NCBI RefSeq assembly: GCF_017654315.1
Contig: NZ_CP072203.1
Span: forward strand, 2,542,001 to 2,606,000
DNA: 64,000 bases
Reading direction: 5' to 3'
Source of the DNA: Gordonia polyisoprenivorans
GTDB lineage: Bacteria > Actinomycetota > Actinomycetes > Mycobacteriales > Mycobacteriaceae
A program made the position numbers and the translations under genes. The notes under the pieces were generated by a model. It saw only the letters and a list, made by a program, of their open reading frames with translations. It was not told where the DNA came from and made no database searches. This document shows positions 55,423 through 64,000 of the stretch, piece after piece. How positions within the stretch are numbered: position 1 is the first letter of the stretch; each line of letters starts with the position of its first letter.

Positions 55423-57285
55423 ATGTGTGGAATCGTCGGATATGTGGGAGGGCGTGACGCCCTCGACATCGTGGTCGAAGCGCTGCGGCGGATGGAGTAT
55501 CGCGGCTACGACTCGGCGGGTGTGGCGATCCTCGACGGCCACGGGCATACCGCGATCGAGAAGAAGGCCGGGCGGCTGGAGAACCTCGACAAGGTGATCG
55601 CCGGGGTCGGGCGGGAGACGTTGTCGGGCACCACCGGGATGGGCCACACCAGGTGGGCGACCCACGGTCAGCCGACCGACCGCAACGCACACCCGCACGC
55701 GAGCACCGACGGCAAGCTCGCCGTGGTGCACAACGGGATCATCGAGAACTACGCGCCGCTGCGTGACGAGCTCGAGGCCGAGGGTATCGAGTTCGCCTCC
55801 GACACCGACACCGAGACCGCGGTCCATCTCGTCGAACGCGAGTATGTTCACGGCCCCGACGCCGGTGACTTCGTGGCGAGTGCCTACCGCGCCCTGCGCC
55901 GCCTCGAAGGTGCGTTCACGCTGGTGTTCACCCACTCCGATCACCCGGGCACGATCGTGGCGGCACGCCGCTCGACCCCGCTCGTGGTGGGCGTGGGCGT
56001 CGGCGAGATGTTCGTCGCATCCGATGTGACGGCATTCATCGAGCACACCCGCGAAGCAGTGGAGCTCGGTCAGGACGAGGTCGTGGTGATCACCGCCGAC
56101 AGCTACGCCATCACCGACTTCGACCAGAATCCCCGGGCGGGTAAACCGTTCCACATCGACTGGGATCTCGCCGCCGCCGAGAAGGGCGGCTACGACTTCT
56201 TCATGCTCAAGGAGATCGCCGAGCAGCCCGCCGCGCTGGCCGACACCCTGCTCGGCCACCTCGAGGAGGGTCGCATCGTCCTCGACGAGCAACGCCTCAC
56301 CGATCAGGACCTGCGTGACGTCGACAAGGTCTTCGTCGTGGCCTGCGGTACGGCTTATCACGCCGGGATGCTCGCCAAGTACGCGATCGAGCACTGGACG
56401 CGCCTGCCCGTCGAGGTCGAACTGGCCAGCGAGTTCCGTTATCGGGACCCGGTGCTGGATCGCTCGACGCTGGTCGTGGCGATCTCACAGTCCGGCGAGA
56501 CCGCCGACACCCTCGAGGCCGTCCGGCACGCCAAGGACCAGAAGGCCCGCGTGCTGGCGATCTGTAACACCAACGGCGCGCAGATCCCGCGCGAGTCCGA
56601 CGCCGTGCTCTACACCCACGCCGGACCCGAGATCGGGGTGGCCTCCACCAAGTGTTTCCTCGCCCAGATCGCGGCGGCCTACATGGTCGGCCTGGCTCTG
56701 GCACAGGCTCGCGGGACGAAGTACGCCGACGAGGTCGCCCGTGAGTTCGCGGCGATGGAGCACATGATCGAGGCGGTCCGCGACGTCCTCGGCACGATGG
56801 AACCGGTGCGCGAGCTCGCCCACTCGCTGGCCCATCACAACACCGTGCTGTTCATCGGCCGTCACGTCGGGTATCCGGTGGCGCTCGAGGGCGCGTTGAA
56901 ACTCAAGGAACTCGCGTACATGCACGCGGAGGGTTTCGCGGCCGGCGAGCTCAAACACGGCCCGATCGCACTCATCGAGGACGGCTTGCCGGTGATCGTC
57001 GTGATGCCCTCACCCGACGGCCGTGCGGTCCTGCATTCGAAGATGGTCTCCAATATCCGGGAGATCCAGGCACGCGGGGCGGTCACCATCGTGATCGCCG
57101 AGGACGACGACGCATCGGCGAAATCCGTTGCCGATCACTTCATCCCGATCCCCAAGACGCCGACACTGTTGCAGCCGTTGGTGTCGACGGTGCCGTTGCA
57201 GGTGTTCGCCGCCAGTGTCGCGCAAGCCCGTGGCTACGACGTCGACAAGCCTCGCAACCTGGCCAAGTCGGTCACGGTCGAGTAG
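55423..57285 (+). CDS. glmS: Glutamine-fructose-6-phosphate aminotransferase (isomerising)
   Basis: Makes glucosamine-6-phosphate from fructose-6-phosphate and glutamine, the entry to UDP-GlcNAc. The 620-residue chain has the N-terminal glutaminase domain with nucleophile Cys2 (M-C-G-I-V-G-Y-V-G) and two SIS domains (C-G-T-A-Y-H; I-S-Q-S-G-E-T-A-D-T), ending K-S-V-T-V-E. TACCCT lies eight bases before the ATG, so a leaderless mRNA is likely; no glmS ribozyme is seen. Confidence 0.97.
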   Translation: MCGIVGYVGGRDALDIVVEALRRMEYRGYDSAGVAILDGHGHTAIEKKAGRLENLDKVIAGVGRETLSGTTGMGHTRWATHGQPTDRNAHPHASTDGKLAVVHNGIIENYAPLRDELEAEGIEFASDTDTETAVHLVEREYVHGPDAGDFVASAYRALRRLEGAFTLVFTHSDHPGTIVAARRSTPLVVGVGVGEMFVASDVTAFIEHTREAVELGQDEVVVITADSYAITDFDQNPRAGKPFHIDWDLAAAEKGGYDFFMLKEIAEQPAALADTLLGHLEEGRIVLDEQRLTDQDLRDVDKVFVVACGTAYHAGMLAKYAIEHWTRLPVEVELASEFRYRDPVLDRSTLVVAISQSGETADTLEAVRHAKDQKARVLAICNTNGAQIPRESDAVLYTHAGPEIGVASTKCFLAQIAAAYMVGLALAQARGTKYADEVAREFAAMEHMIEAVRDVLGTMEPVRELAHSLAHHNTVLFIGRHVGYPVALEGALKLKELAYMHAEGFAAGELKHGPIALIEDGLPVIVVMPSPDGRAVLHSKMVSNIREIQARGAVTIVIAEDDDASAKSVADHFIPIPKTPTLLQPLVSTVPLQVFAASVAQARGYDVDKPRNLAKSVTVE

Positions 57286-57299
57286 ATCCGGACACGCTC

Positions 57300-58736
57300 A
57301 TGCCGGTCAGTCACTTCACCGCCGAAGAGGTCCGGGCCGCAGAGCGCGCCACCGGACACCTGCTGACCGACGGCACGCTGATGCGCCGCGCCTCGCACGG
57401 TGTCGCGCAGGTCGTCATCGGTGAATTCGCTTCTACGGGCGGATGTTACGGACGCCGGGTGGGGCTCGTGGTGGGTGCCGGCGACAACGGCGGCGATGCC
57501 CTGTTCGCCGGGGCGGAGCTCGCCCGCCGCGGTGTCGACGTGACCGCCGTGCTCCTCGCCCCCGACAAGGCGCACCCGGCCGGACTGGCCGCGCTACGGC
57601 GTCGCGGTGGGCGTGTCGTTGCGGCACTGCCCACCGATCTCGACGCCGTCATCGACGGTGTGGTGGGCATCGGTGGGCGAGGCCCGTTGCGCGACAACGC
57701 CGCCGAGGTGTTCGCGGCGCTCGACCCGGGCGTGACCGTCGTCGCGGTCGATCTGCCCTCCGGCGTGGACGCCGACACCGGCGAGGTCCATCACCCCGCG
57801 GTGCGCGCCGATGTCACCGTCACCTTCGGGGTGCTGCGCAACGCGCATCTGCTCGCCGGGCCACAGTGTGGGCGAATCCACCTGGTCGACATCGGGCTGT
57901 CGGGAACCATCGGTCGTCAGGGCGGCCCCTTCTTGTACTCGTTGTCGGACACCGAGATCGCCGAGGCCTGGCCGATACCGGGTGCCCACGACGACAAGTA
58001 CACACAGGGTGTCGTCGGCGTGATCGCCGGCTCGCACCGCTATCCCGGCGCGGCGATCCTCGCCTCGGGCGCCGCCGTCACCGCCACGTCGGGCATGACC
58101 CGCTACGTCGGTTCCGCGCACGCCGAGGTCGTCGAACATTTCCCGGAAGTGGTTGCGGTGCCGGATCTCTCCGATGCGGGCCGGGTACAGGCCTGGGTGA
58201 TCGGGCCCGGCGCGGGCACCGACGCCGCCGCACTCGAGGTGCTGCGCACCGTGCTGGGCACCGATCTGCCCGTGCTCGTCGACGCCGACGCACTCACCCT
58301 CGTCGCCGACCACCACGATCTCGTCGTCGGGCGTGACGCGCCGACCCTGCTCACCCCGCACGCCGGCGAATTCGCCCGTCTCACCGGCGAACCGGTCGGA
58401 CCGGACCGGCTCGGCGCGGTCTCGTCGCTGGCCCGGCGATGGGGGGTGACCGTACTCCTCAAGGGCCGCATCACCCTCGTCGCCGACTCCGACGGCGTCG
58501 TCCATGGGAACGACGCCGGATCGTCGTGGGCGGCCACTGCCGGTGCGGGAGACGTGCTCTCGGGGATCGCCGGAGCACTGCTCGCTGCCGGGTTACCGCC
58601 GATCTGGGCCGGTGCCGCCGCCGCTCGGGTCCATGCACACGCCGCCGCGGTGGCGGCTCGGGGTGCCCCCATCGGCGCCTCGGCGCTCCTCGGCGCACTC
58701 CGACCGGCGATCCGAGAGTTGCTCGCCGGTTCGTGA
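57300..58736 (+). CDS. nnr: Bifunctional NAD(P)HX epimerase/dehydratase
   Basis: Repairs hydrated NADH and NADPH. At 478 residues, the N-terminal YjeF_N domain (G-A-G-D-N-G-G-D at about residue 60; L-P-S-G-V-D-A-D-T-G) epimerises, and the C-terminal ribokinase-like domain (N-D-A-G-S-S-W-A-A-T-A-G-A-G-D-V-L-S-G) is the ADP/ATP-dependent dehydratase. It lies 14 bases after glmS. Equivalent of Rv3433c. Confidence 0.93.
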   Translation: MPVSHFTAEEVRAAERATGHLLTDGTLMRRASHGVAQVVIGEFASTGGCYGRRVGLVVGAGDNGGDALFAGAELARRGVDVTAVLLAPDKAHPAGLAALRRRGGRVVAALPTDLDAVIDGVVGIGGRGPLRDNAAEVFAALDPGVTVVAVDLPSGVDADTGEVHHPAVRADVTVTFGVLRNAHLLAGPQCGRIHLVDIGLSGTIGRQGGPFLYSLSDTEIAEAWPIPGAHDDKYTQGVVGVIAGSHRYPGAAILASGAAVTATSGMTRYVGSAHAEVVEHFPEVVAVPDLSDAGRVQAWVIGPGAGTDAAALEVLRTVLGTDLPVLVDADALTLVADHHDLVVGRDAPTLLTPHAGEFARLTGEPVGPDRLGAVSSLARRWGVTVLLKGRITLVADSDGVVHGNDAGSSWAATAGAGDVLSGIAGALLAAGLPPIWAGAAAARVHAHAAAVAARGAPIGASALLGALRPAIRELLAGS

Positions 58737-58762
58737 CCCGATAAGCACCGGTCACCAGAACC
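58728..58762. terminator. Bulged hairpin between nnr and the membrane protein gene
   Basis: GGTTC-GTGACC pairs with GGTCAC-CA-GAACC, giving 11 pairs with a two-base bulge and an 11-base loop, across the nnr stop. Confidence 0.4.
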
Positions 58763-58767
58763 TCAGG

Positions 58768-59256
58768 TCACAGGAAGAACGGCAGCCACCACACGCCCGC
58801 TATCAGCACGGGCAGGGTGACCACACCACTCGCGATCGCCGCGCCGACGAATTCGCTCGTCGCGGGTAGCGGTCCGGTCGGATCGTTGCGCGCCGTTCGG
58901 TCCGGCGTCGCCGGGTGTCGCGTGGGACGCGAGACGAACGCCGTGATCACCAGCACCATCGATGTCCACGCGCCGAGGACCGCTTGCACCCCGTGAACGG
59001 CCGCCAGTACCAGGACCGGCCGCCACCACCGACCGCCGGAACCGGAGATCTCGGCGTCGAGCCCGCCGAGGCCGCCGATCATGAACAGGACGCCACCGAC
59101 GAGGTAGCAGACCCCGGCCGCGCCACAGGCGATCCACGCCCCGCGCAACAGCACCCTCGTGGCCGGCCGGCGGGGACTGTGACCGGCTGGGATTCCGGAC
59201 GTCGACGTGGCAGGCGCCATTGGCGGGTGCGGGGTGTGGAATCGGGGAGCGTGCAT
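58768..59256 (-). CDS. Hypothetical small membrane protein
   Basis: A 162-residue protein with three hydrophobic helices (A-C-G-A-A-G-V-C-Y-L-V-G-G-V-L-F-M; V-L-A-A-V-H-G-V-Q-A-V-L-G; G-V-V-T-L-P-V-L-I-A-G-V-W-W-L). The Pro/Ser-rich N terminus may be shorter, since an in-frame ATG lies at 59220. No family recognised. Confidence 0.62.
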   Translation of the reverse strand: MHAPRFHTPHPPMAPATSTSGIPAGHSPRRPATRVLLRGAWIACGAAGVCYLVGGVLFMIGGLGGLDAEISGSGGRWWRPVLVLAAVHGVQAVLGAWTSMVLVITAFVSRPTRHPATPDRTARNDPTGPLPATSEFVGAAIASGVVTLPVLIAGVWWLPFFL

Positions 59257-59463
59257 GCGCAGGGCCTTTCGGCGACGGGGTTTTCCCCAGTCAAGTGCCC
59301 GGATGGCCCGATGGCATGACCGAATTCCTCAGGTGTGGACAGATCGCCACCTGTGGACACCCGGCGTGCGCATCGACACGACGTGCGTTATGCGCGAGTC
59401 GGTGGAGGCAACGCCGGCAGACCGGACCGCGGCAGCTCTCGCAAATCTGGGACAATGGCGGCG

Positions 59464-60636
59464 ATGACCACCTCACCACCGCCCGGTTCCGGGCAGCACG
59501 GCTCGGCCCTGGCCGTCGTCGTCGACCTCGACGCGATCGCCCACAACGTGGGCGTGGTGCGCGAGGCATCGGGTGCGGGTGTGATCGCCGTGGTCAAGGC
59601 CGACGGGTACGGGCACGGTGCGGTGCCGGTGGCGCGTGCGGCCCTGGATGCCGGAGCGGCCGAACTGGGTGTCGCGGTGATCGGCGAGGGACTCGCGCTC
59701 CGGGCCGCGGGCGTCACCGAGCACATCACGTGCTGGCTGCACACCAACAGTGCCGATTTCGCCGCCGCCATCGACGCCGACCTCGACGTCGCGCTCTCGT
59801 CCCGCCGTCAGCTCGCGGCCGTCCTCGAGGCGGCCCGAGCACGGGGTAGCTCGGCCACGGTCACCGTCAAACTCGACACCGGCCTCGGGCGCAGCGGGGT
59901 GGCGCCGGATGAATGGGCGGATTTCGCCGACGATCTCGCGAAGGCCGTCGCCGAGGACGCCGTCCGGGTACGAGCGCTGATGTGTCACCTCGCCCGCGGC
60001 GACGAACCCGAGCACCCGTTGAACTCGCTGCAGGCCGAGCGTCTCGACGACGCGCGCGCCGACCTGGTCCGCCTCGGCGCGCCGCCGGAGGTGATGCACA
60101 TTGCGAACTCTCCTGCGGCACTGACTCGCCCGGACCTCGCGCGCGATCTCGTGCGGCCCGGTATCGCCCTCTACGGTGGGGTGCCGATCCTCGGACGGGA
60201 ATTCGGGCTGATCCCGGCGATGAGTCTGCGTGCCGAGGTGGCGCTGGTGAAGAGAATCCCGGCCGGACAAGGGGTTTCCTACAGTCACACCTGGACTGCC
60301 GAGCACGACACCACGATCGCGGTGATTCCGGCCGGATACGCCGACGGGGTACCACGACTCGCCTCGGGACGGCTGCGCGTCCGAATCGGTGATCGGCTCT
60401 TCGGTCAGATCGGCCGGGTGTGCATGGATCAGTTCGTGATCGACCTCGGCCCCGACGGTGGCGGCGTGAGTGAGGGCGACATCGCCGAGCTGTTCGGCAC
60501 CGGCGCCGACGGCGGACCCACCGCGGCGGAATGGGCCGAGACGATCGGCACCATCGACTACGAGATCCTCGCGCGGATCGGCGGACGAGCGCGCCGCGAG
60601 TACGTCTCGTCCCGGCGGCAGGAGGCGACGTGGTGA
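59464..60636 (+). CDS. alr: Alanine racemase
   Basis: PLP enzyme that makes D-alanine for peptidoglycan, 390 residues. PLP lysine is Lys45 in V-V-K-A-D-G-Y-G-H-G; the second catalytic base, Tyr, is in G-V-S-Y-S-H-T; R-V-C-M-D-Q-F-V-I-D-L follows. ATG at 59464 is used; one at 59455 is also in frame. GACAAT lies seven bases upstream, consistent with a leaderless start. Confidence 0.95.
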   Translation: MTTSPPPGSGQHGSALAVVVDLDAIAHNVGVVREASGAGVIAVVKADGYGHGAVPVARAALDAGAAELGVAVIGEGLALRAAGVTEHITCWLHTNSADFAAAIDADLDVALSSRRQLAAVLEAARARGSSATVTVKLDTGLGRSGVAPDEWADFADDLAKAVAEDAVRVRALMCHLARGDEPEHPLNSLQAERLDDARADLVRLGAPPEVMHIANSPAALTRPDLARDLVRPGIALYGGVPILGREFGLIPAMSLRAEVALVKRIPAGQGVSYSHTWTAEHDTTIAVIPAGYADGVPRLASGRLRVRIGDRLFGQIGRVCMDQFVIDLGPDGGGVSEGDIAELFGTGADGGPTAAEWAETIGTIDYEILARIGGRARREYVSSRRQEATW

Positions 60637-61757
60637 ACTCCACCGAGCGTGTCGGCCTGGCAGCGGGTCTCGCCGGGGTGGTGACCCTCGGCGGGCTGGC
60701 CGCCGCGGGAGCCGCGCGCAGCGCCACCCGGCGTCGTATCCGACGAGGCCATGATCCCTATCAGGGGATCGATTTCACCACGATGTATCAGGATCGGGCG
60801 TCGACGGTGACCGCGGCCGACGGCGTGGAGCTGGCGGTGCGCACCGTCGACCTCGGTGGCCTCGAGCCGGACGAGACCCCGGAATTGACCGTGATCTTCG
60901 TGCACGGGTTCAGCCTGCGGCTGGCGAGCTGGCATTTTCAGCGCTACGCCTTGGCGCAACGGTGGGCCGATCGCCGAATTCGCATGGTGTTCTACGACAA
61001 TCGGGGCCACGGTCGCAGCGGCGAGGCGCCGGCGGACACGTGCACGATGCAGCAACTCGCCGACGACGCGGTCGACATCCTCGATGCGACGGCTCCCGAG
61101 GGTCGGGTGGTGCTGGTCGGTCACTCGATGGGCGGGATGACGCTGATGGCGCTGGCGCGGCGGTATCCGCAGCTCTTCGCCGCCGATGGCCGGGTCGCGG
61201 GAGTGGCGCTCGTGGCGACCGCAGCCAGCGGTCTGACCGAGGCCGGACTCGGTCGGGGACTGCGCAATCCACTGCTCGACGGGTTCGCGGTGGCCGCCCG
61301 CAACACCCCGCGGGTCATCGAGGCCGGCCGCGACCTCACCCGGCTGCTCCTCGAGCCGGTGCTCGTGGCCGCCAGCTTCGGCCCGGACTTCCACAGCCCG
61401 GCTGCCGGACGGGCGGTGGAGAAGATGATTCAGAACACACCCATCGTGACGGTGGTCAACTTCCTCAACGCACTGGAGCGTCATGACGAATGGATGGGTG
61501 TTCCGGTGATCGCCCAGGTGCCCTCGGTGGTCGTGTGCGGCGACGAGGACCGGATGACGCCGTTGCCCAACTCGCTGCAGCTCTACGGCGAACTCGGCAC
61601 CGACTCGCGAATGGAGGTGGTCGTCGGCGCCGGGCACATGGTGCAGATGGAGGCACCCGACCGTGTCACCGACGCGATCGCCGACCTCGTCGAGCGTGCA
61701 CGCCCGGCGCGCGGAGCTCCGCGGCGCCGCTGGTGGCAACGGAGGCAACGCGCATGA
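60633..61757 (+). CDS. Alpha/beta hydrolase
   Basis: A 374-residue protein whose GTG overlaps the alr stop, with GGAGG seven bases upstream. An N-terminal hydrophobic segment (A-A-G-L-A-G-V-V-T-L-G-G-L) may anchor it. V-H-G-F-S-L is the oxyanion strand, V-G-H-S-M-G-G-M the nucleophile elbow, C-G-D-E-D the acid and G-A-G-H-M-V the histidine, so the triad is complete. Substrate unknown; esterase or lipase is likely. Same operon as alr and tsaE. Confidence 0.88.
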   Translation: MNSTERVGLAAGLAGVVTLGGLAAAGAARSATRRRIRRGHDPYQGIDFTTMYQDRASTVTAADGVELAVRTVDLGGLEPDETPELTVIFVHGFSLRLASWHFQRYALAQRWADRRIRMVFYDNRGHGRSGEAPADTCTMQQLADDAVDILDATAPEGRVVLVGHSMGGMTLMALARRYPQLFAADGRVAGVALVATAASGLTEAGLGRGLRNPLLDGFAVAARNTPRVIEAGRDLTRLLLEPVLVAASFGPDFHSPAAGRAVEKMIQNTPIVTVVNFLNALERHDEWMGVPVIAQVPSVVVCGDEDRMTPLPNSLQLYGELGTDSRMEVVVGAGHMVQMEAPDRVTDAIADLVERARPARGAPRRRWWQRRQRA

Positions 61758-62212
61758 GCACCCACATCGACGGTCCGCAGACCCGCGAACTCCCGGAGGT
61801 CGCCGACACCGAGACATTCGGAGAAGAACTCGCGCAGGGGCTTTCGGCTGGCGACCTGGTGATCCTGGACGGACCACTGGGGGCGGGCAAGACCGCCCTC
61901 GCCCGCGGCATCGGGCGCGGGCTGCACGTCGCGGGCCCGGTCTCCTCACCGACGTTCATCATCGCGCGCGAACACCGGCCGACCGCGGCCGGCCGGCCCG
62001 GCATGATTCACGTCGACGCCTATCGGCTCGGTGGGCTCGAGGAACTCGACGCACTCGACCTCGACACCGACCTCGCCGACGCCGTCGTGGTGGTCGAGTG
62101 GGGCGAGGGGGTGGCTGAACGTCTGGCCGAGCGACATCTGCTGGTACGTCTGGTCCGTGACCCCGACACCGACGTGCGGCACGCGAGTTGGGAATGGGTG
62201 AATCATCCATGA
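61754..62212 (+). CDS. tsaE: tRNA t6A biosynthesis ATPase
   Basis: A 152-residue P-loop protein with G-P-L-G-A-G-K-T (Lys46) and the V-D-A-Y-R-L and V-V-E-W-G-E motifs of TsaE. It drives the TsaB-TsaD complex that transfers threonylcarbamoyl to A37 of tRNAs. ATGA overlaps on both sides couple it to the hydrolase and tsaB. Confidence 0.95.
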   Translation: MSTHIDGPQTRELPEVADTETFGEELAQGLSAGDLVILDGPLGAGKTALARGIGRGLHVAGPVSSPTFIIAREHRPTAAGRPGMIHVDAYRLGGLEELDALDLDTDLADAVVVVEWGEGVAERLAERHLLVRLVRDPDTDVRHASWEWVNHP

Positions 62213-63015
62213 GCACACCGGAATCGACACCATCGGCGCAGACGGTCACCGGTACCGCGGCAGTTGGATGCACTCCAACCCGACGCACTCCGGCCGGGCG
62301 TACTCGGACCGTGCTCGTGATCGACACCGCCACCGACACCGTCGTCACCGGGATCGGCCGCATCACGACGACGTCCGGGGCACCCGAGTGCAGTGTGGCC
62401 GCCGCCCGCGCGGTGGCCGACGGGCGTCGCCACGCGGAGATCCTCACCTCGCTCATCGCCGAGGTACTCGAGGAGTCGGGCGTGCGCCGAGACGGCATCG
62501 ACGCGGTGGTCGTGGGAACCGGGCCCGGACCGTTCACCGGCCTACGGGTGGGAATGGCAACCGGCGCCGGATTCGGTGACGCCCTGGACATTCCGGTGTA
62601 CGGCGTCTGCTCGCTCGATGCCATCGCCCACGACGTGGGGCGTGTGAGCGCGTCGGGGGCGACGGTGCTCGCGCTCACCGACGCGCGTCGCCGTGAGGTG
62701 TATTGGGCGCTCTATCGCGACGGCGGGCTCACCCGCGCGCGTGGCCCGGAGGTGAGCGCTCCCGGTGTCGTCGCCGAGATCGTCTCCGACCCCGGTGTCG
62801 ACGCGGTCGGCGGGTCGGCTGCCCATCTACGCCAGAGTGGTTGGGGCGGAGCCGATCCCGTGATCACCGTTCCCTCGGCCGCCGGATTGCTCGGTGCGGC
62901 CGCGATCGCGGTGACCGATGGGCAGAGCCCGCCGCCGCTCGTCCCGCTCTATCTGCGCCGACCCGACGCGGTGGAACGAAAAGACCAGCAACCCAAGAAG
63001 GTCGGCGCATCATGA
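62209..63015 (+). CDS. tsaB: tRNA t6A biosynthesis protein TsaB
   Basis: A 268-residue ASKHA-fold protein that pairs with TsaD. V-L-V-I-D-T-A-T, G-T-G-P-G-P-F-T-G-L-R-V-G and Y-L-R-R-P-D-A near the end are diagnostic. It has an extra Thr/Ser-rich N terminus of about 35 residues. Overlaps tsaE and rimI by four bases each. Confidence 0.95.
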   Translation: MSTPESTPSAQTVTGTAAVGCTPTRRTPAGRTRTVLVIDTATDTVVTGIGRITTTSGAPECSVAAARAVADGRRHAEILTSLIAEVLEESGVRRDGIDAVVVGTGPGPFTGLRVGMATGAGFGDALDIPVYGVCSLDAIAHDVGRVSASGATVLALTDARRREVYWALYRDGGLTRARGPEVSAPGVVAEIVSDPGVDAVGGSAAHLRQSGWGGADPVITVPSAAGLLGAAAIAVTDGQSPPPLVPLYLRRPDAVERKDQQPKKVGAS

Positions 63016-63545
63016 CCGCCGGTGTGCCGATCATCGATGTGCTCGACTATCGCGACATCCCGCGTTGCGCCGCCCTGGAGAAGGAGATGTTCGCCGGCGA
63101 TTCGCCGTGGCCGGCAACGGCTTTCCGGGCAGAGCTGAATGCACCGTACAACCGCTATTTCGCGGCCCGGGACGAGCCCGGGGGTGAGGTGGCCGGCTAC
63201 GCGGGTATCTCCACCCTCGGATCCGAGGGCAGCTTCGACTGCGAGATCCACACGATCGCCGTCGCGCCGACCCACCGCGGACGCGGTTACGGCAGAGCGC
63301 TTCTCGATGCGCTGCTCGAGGTCGCCGACTCCGTCGACGCACCGGTCTTCCTCGAGGTGCGCGTCGACAACGTCACCGCGATCGCGCTCTACGAGCGCAA
63401 CGGCTTTGTGACGTCGGGGGTGCGGCGCGGCTACTACCAGCCCTCGGGTGCCGACGCCTACACGATGATCCGTCCGTCGGCCTCCGGTCGTGCCGGCGTC
63501 GACGAGTCACTGGATTCGGCAGGCAAGGGTGGGCAGCACACATGA
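63012..63545 (+). CDS. rimI: Ribosomal-protein-alanine N-acetyltransferase
   Basis: A 177-residue GNAT enzyme. The acetyl-CoA loop is [10 protein letters not shown] and the C-terminal signature [16 protein letters not shown] is that of RimI, which acetylates the N terminus of S18. Located between tsaB and tsaD with four-base overlaps, as in most actinobacteria. Confidence 0.92.
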   Translation: MTAGVPIIDVLDYRDIPRCAALEKEMFAGDSPWPATAFRAELNAPYNRYFAARDEPGGEVAGYAGISTLGSEGSFDCEIHTIAVAPTHRGRGYGRALLDALLEVADSVDAPVFLEVRVDNVTAIALYERNGFVTSGVRRGYYQPSGADAYTMIRPSASGRAGVDESLDSAGKGGQHT

Positions 63546-64000
63546 TCGTGATGGGTATCGAGAGCTCCTGCGATGAAACCGGAGTCGGGATCGTGCGCTG
63601 GGAGCCGGGCACCGACGGGCCGGGTCGGGCGGTGCTGCTCGCCGACGAGGTGGCCTCCAGCGTCGACGAACATGCCCGATTCGGGGGAGTGGTCCCCGAG
63701 ATCGCCTCCCGCGCACACCTCGAGGCGATCGTGCCGACCATGCGGCGGGCTCGTGCGGCGGCCGGGATCGATCGTCCCGATGCCATCACGGTCACCATCG
63801 GCCCGGGTCTGGCCGGGGCGCTGCTGGTCGGGGTGGCCGCGGCGAAATCCTATGCGCTGGCCTGGGATGTCCCGCTGTATGCGATGAATCATCTCGGCGG
63901 ACATGTCGCGGTCGACACCCTGGAGCACGGACCGATGCCCGAATGTGTTGCTTTGCTGGTCTCCGGCGGGCACACGCACCTGCTGCACGTCACCGATCTC
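63542..64000 (+). CDS. tsaD: tRNA N6-adenosine threonylcarbamoyltransferase, 5' part
   Basis: The first 153 codons of TsaD; the gene runs off the right edge. G-I-E-S-S-C-D-E-T opens the fold, and the metal-binding pair His117 and His121 is in N-H-L-G-G-H. S-G-G-H-T-H follows near residue 141. It is the catalytic subunit of the t6A complex and overlaps rimI by four bases. Confidence 0.96.
   Translation, partial: MIVMGIESSCDETGVGIVRWEPGTDGPGRAVLLADEVASSVDEHARFGGVVPEIASRAHLEAIVPTMRRARAAAGIDRPDAITVTIGPGLAGALLVGVAAAKSYALAWDVPLYAMNHLGGHVAVDTLEHGPMPECVALLVSGGHTHLLHVTDL

Overview
The window is high-GC actinobacterial DNA with almost every base in genes, many ATGA/GTGA overlaps, many GTG starts and several promoters that place the start codon at the probable transcription start. 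The gene order points to the mycolic-acid group (Corynebacteriales), most likely Gordonia or a near relative. Two blocks match Mycobacterium tuberculosis gene order, recalled from memory and not searched: about 3.5-40.6 kb follows Rv1085c-Rv1110 (hemolysin III, short-chain Z-prenyl synthase, coaA, glyA, desA2, phoH2, fum, glpX, Rv1100, xseB, xseA, Rv1109c, ispH), and 40.6-64 kb follows Rv3449-Rv3419c (mycP4, eccD4, eccC4, Rv3446c, rplM, rpsI, glmM, Rv3440c/Rv3439c-like genes, Rv3438, glmS, nnr, alr, tsaE, tsaB, rimI, tsaD). The blocks are apart in M. tuberculosis and join here between ispH and mycP.

Region by region: 0-3.5 kb holds the start of a PhoD-type phosphatase and a cobalamin riboswitch in front of a vitamin B12 ABC importer (btuC, btuD, btuF). 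3.5-15.4 kb is core metabolism with inserted accessory units: a MocR regulator divergent from a reductase/AhpD pair, and a MarR regulator divergent from a cupin with a dense palindromic operator. 15.4-21.1 kb is a polyamine-type module: a FAD amine oxidase divergent from a spermidine/putrescine ABC importer whose two permeases are fused. 21.1-29.2 kb is a lipid or lactone catabolic cluster: SDR, acyl-CoA dehydrogenase, APH-type kinase and TetR on the + strand, and a QsdA-like PTE-family lactonase plus acyl-CoA ligase on the - strand, with an orphan MCE protein between. The two operons begin with matching promoter/operator elements. 29.2-40.6 kb holds an L,D-transpeptidase, fumarases of both classes side by side, glpX, exonuclease VII and ispH.

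40.6-49.3 kb is an ESX-4-type type VII secretion locus (mycP, eccD, eccC and an Rv3446c-like protein) without eccB or an esx pair inside the window. 49.5-64 kb is ribosomal proteins L13/S9, the hexosamine pathway (glmM, glmS), NAD(P)HX repair, alanine racemase and the t6A tRNA-modification operon. Between glmM and glmS lies a three-gene cassette of helical, Pro-rich-tailed proteins preceded by an ECF-sigma-type promoter; these are candidate type VII secretion substrates or partners.

No tRNA, rRNA, insertion sequence, prophage or CRISPR array was seen.
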